6,255 bases of DNA from positions 1-6,255 of the forward strand of contig JBHIBY010000115.1 in the NCBI GenBank assembly GCA_046759305.1, read 5' to 3'. Of this stretch, positions 5,222 through 6,255 are shown piece after piece. The notes beneath the pieces were generated by a model. That model saw nothing but the letters and a program-made list of their open reading frames with translations, ran no database searches and had not been told where the DNA came from. This stretch comes from JADFRG01 sp046759305 (GTDB lineage: Bacteria; Chloroflexota; Anaerolineae; Anaerolineales; E44-bin32). A program made the position numbers and the translations under genes. Every line of letters starts with the position of its first letter. The stretch's first letter is position 1.

Positions 5222-5773
5222 AGCGGAAAAGTCCAAGGCTTTTCGGCAGGAGACTGGATTTTCCATCCAGCGCATGGGGTTGGCCAGATCAAAAAGATTG
5301 AGAAGAAGCGCATCGAAGGTGAAAAGGCCCGATTCCTAAGAGTGGAAAACGATAATGCCACATATTGGCTCCCCACAGATGATATCGAGGCCAGTCGGAT
5401 TCGTAAGCTGGCTTCCCGTGCTCAGTTTCGACGGGCGATCCACCTACTAAAAAAGACTCCTCACGATATGAATCCGAACTATTCCAAGAGACAGAGCCGG
5501 ATCGAAAAAGCCAAGTTCGGAGGTTCGCTTCGGGAAGGTATACGTGTTGTTCGAGATCTGTGGGCCAGGCGGCGGAACAAAGGATTGAGCTACAACGATA
5601 AGCGGGCGCTGAGGCAGTTCATTGACAACTTGGTTGAGGAGTGGTCGATCGCTGAAGAGATCTCCACTGATGACGCTCGTACGGAGCTATACGATCTATT
5701 GAAAAATGGGAGCTTTGGCCTTGAAGAAGCGGGGCCGCCCAGTCAGGTCGAAGAAATCGTCGAACGAGAATAG
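5219..5773 (+). CDS. CarD/CdnL-family RNA polymerase-binding transcription regulator
   Basis: 184 residues from ATG 5219. The N-terminal Tudor-like RNA polymerase interaction domain spans about 7-65: FSAGDWIFHPAHGVGQI (8-24) is the classic CarD_CdnL_TRCF opening, and YWLP at 49-52 matches the later strand. The C-terminal helical domain (about 68-162) ends with the family's KGLSYNDKRALRQ block (121-133). A short acidic tail follows (EEAGPPSQVEEIVERE, 169-184). CarD/CdnL proteins bind the RNA polymerase beta lobe and the upstream edge of the bubble, stabilising open complexes, notably at rRNA promoters. The Trp that wedges into the DNA fork in characterised CarD appears to be Tyr88 here (NPNYSKRQ), by my alignment. 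It follows the dksA-like gene by 105 bp on the same strand. No separate promoter is obvious in that gap, so co-transcription is plausible. Confidence 0.92.
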   Translation: MSGKVQGFSAGDWIFHPAHGVGQIKKIEKKRIEGEKARFLRVENDNATYWLPTDDIEASRIRKLASRAQFRRAIHLLKKTPHDMNPNYSKRQSRIEKAKFGGSLREGIRVVRDLWARRRNKGLSYNDKRALRQFIDNLVEEWSIAEEISTDDARTELYDLLKNGSFGLEEAGPPSQVEEIVERE

Positions 5774-5899
5774 CACGTCTGCTTGGTCGCAGCGCCGCAA
5801 AAGGAAGACGGCATTCTTGCTTCTACCGAGAAGAGCATAAGCGACGCCACAGCGCAAATAGGACTTAGAGATTTGTTGGGCTTCCCCGAGGTCACTTGA
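5774..5899 (+). other. Intergenic region before the receiver-like gene
   Basis: 126 bp without a supported gene. No clear terminator or promoter is visible. Its last part holds the GAGG ribosome site (5888-5891) of the next gene. Confidence 0.45.
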
Positions 5900-6255
5900 A
5901 TGGAACACACCATGGCAAACCAATATCAATCCTCTTCACATGAGTCGACATCATCAATTTTGCTGATGGAAGGAGATCCTGAGCTGCGTAAGGCAACCGC
6001 GATGAGCCTGGAACAACAAGGCTGGCGAGTACTTGAAGCGACGAGTCTAGATCATGCGCATACGATTCTCGACGAGTACTTCCCGGACATCCTGATGCTA
6101 GAGCTAGATTTCCCCTATGGGATATGTGGATTGATAATCAAACGTTATCGGGAGCACAGCGACAACGAGCACTCAGGAAAAATCTTGCTTATTGCAGACC
6201 AGAGACCTGGGGACGAGTGGCGTCGGCGCTATCACCCGGACCTCGTGATCTATAA
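5900..6255 (+). CDS. Receiver-like protein with degenerate phosphorylation site, 3' end cut by window edge
   Basis: Open from ATG 5900 to the window end: 118 residues plus two bases. GAGG lies eight bases upstream; ATG 5912 is an in-frame alternative. After a polar leader (about 1-18), residues 19-118 follow the CheY-like receiver fold: SILLMEGDPELR (strand 1), GWRVLEAT (strand 2), FPDILMLELDFPYG (strand 3), GKILLIAD (strand 4) and PDLVIY (strand 5). Key positions are altered: the acidic pair is Glu24-Gly25 (then Asp26) in place of Asp-Asp; the phospho-acceptor position is Glu68; and the switch Thr/Ser is Ala99. The conserved Lys after strand 5 would be encoded at the cut codon (AA-). A pseudo-receiver that is not phosphorylated in the usual way is likely. 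Any output domain lies outside the window, so its role cannot be told. Confidence 0.8.
   Translation, partial: MEHTMANQYQSSSHESTSSILLMEGDPELRKATAMSLEQQGWRVLEATSLDHAHTILDEYFPDILMLELDFPYGICGLIIKRYREHSDNEHSGKILLIADQRPGDEWRRRYHPDLVIY

Overview
This is a bacterial chromosomal window, about 6.3 kb, almost filled with stress and transcription-control genes. There is no sign of phage, transposon, CRISPR, tRNA or rRNA. The host is probably a free-living bacterium of moderate GC. The combination of a CarD/CdnL regulator, a short TraR/DksA-type zinc protein, cytoplasmic BON and CBS stress proteins, and the style of the L35 protein and the soluble PAS hybrid kinase suggests Chloroflexota or a neighbouring phylum. 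That placement is an impression from protein style, not a computed result.

Layout. From right to left on the minus strand there are six genes in what look like three transcription units. (i) A class I SAM methyltransferase (4425-3787) is followed after 28 bp by ribosomal protein L35, rpmI (3758-3513). (ii) After a 264-bp gap comes a compact stress cassette: a YflT/GSP17M-like protein (3248-2793), a triple-BON protein (2743-2078) and a two-CBS protein (2078-1542) whose ATG overlaps the BON stop in a TAATG junction. (iii) After a 243-bp gap comes a soluble PAS/HisKA/HATPase/receiver hybrid histidine kinase (1298 to the left window edge, cut inside its receiver). It has its own good sigma-70-type promoter. 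On the plus strand, starting from a 331-bp divergent intergenic region, are a DksA/TraR zinc-finger protein (4757-5113), a CarD/CdnL-family RNA polymerase-binding protein (5219-5773) and the start of a receiver-like protein with a degenerate phosphorylation pocket (5900 to the right edge).

How they may work together. DksA-type and CarD-type proteins both act directly on RNA polymerase and in known cases tune rRNA and ribosomal-protein promoters. Here they sit side by side, opposite a unit carrying a ribosomal protein gene and next to a general-stress cassette. The window therefore reads as a growth-versus-stress control island, bracketed by two-component signalling parts (hybrid kinase on the left, pseudo-receiver on the right). 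The functional link is inference from proximity only.

Most interesting points: an rpmI detached from infC and rplT and paired with a methyltransferase; adjacent dksA-like and carD-like genes; a receiver with Glu at the phospho-acceptor position and other pocket substitutions; two genes without Shine-Dalgarno sequences whose -10 hexamers would place transcription starts at the start codon (possible leaderless mRNAs); and several dyads and direct repeats in the intergenic regions that look like operators.
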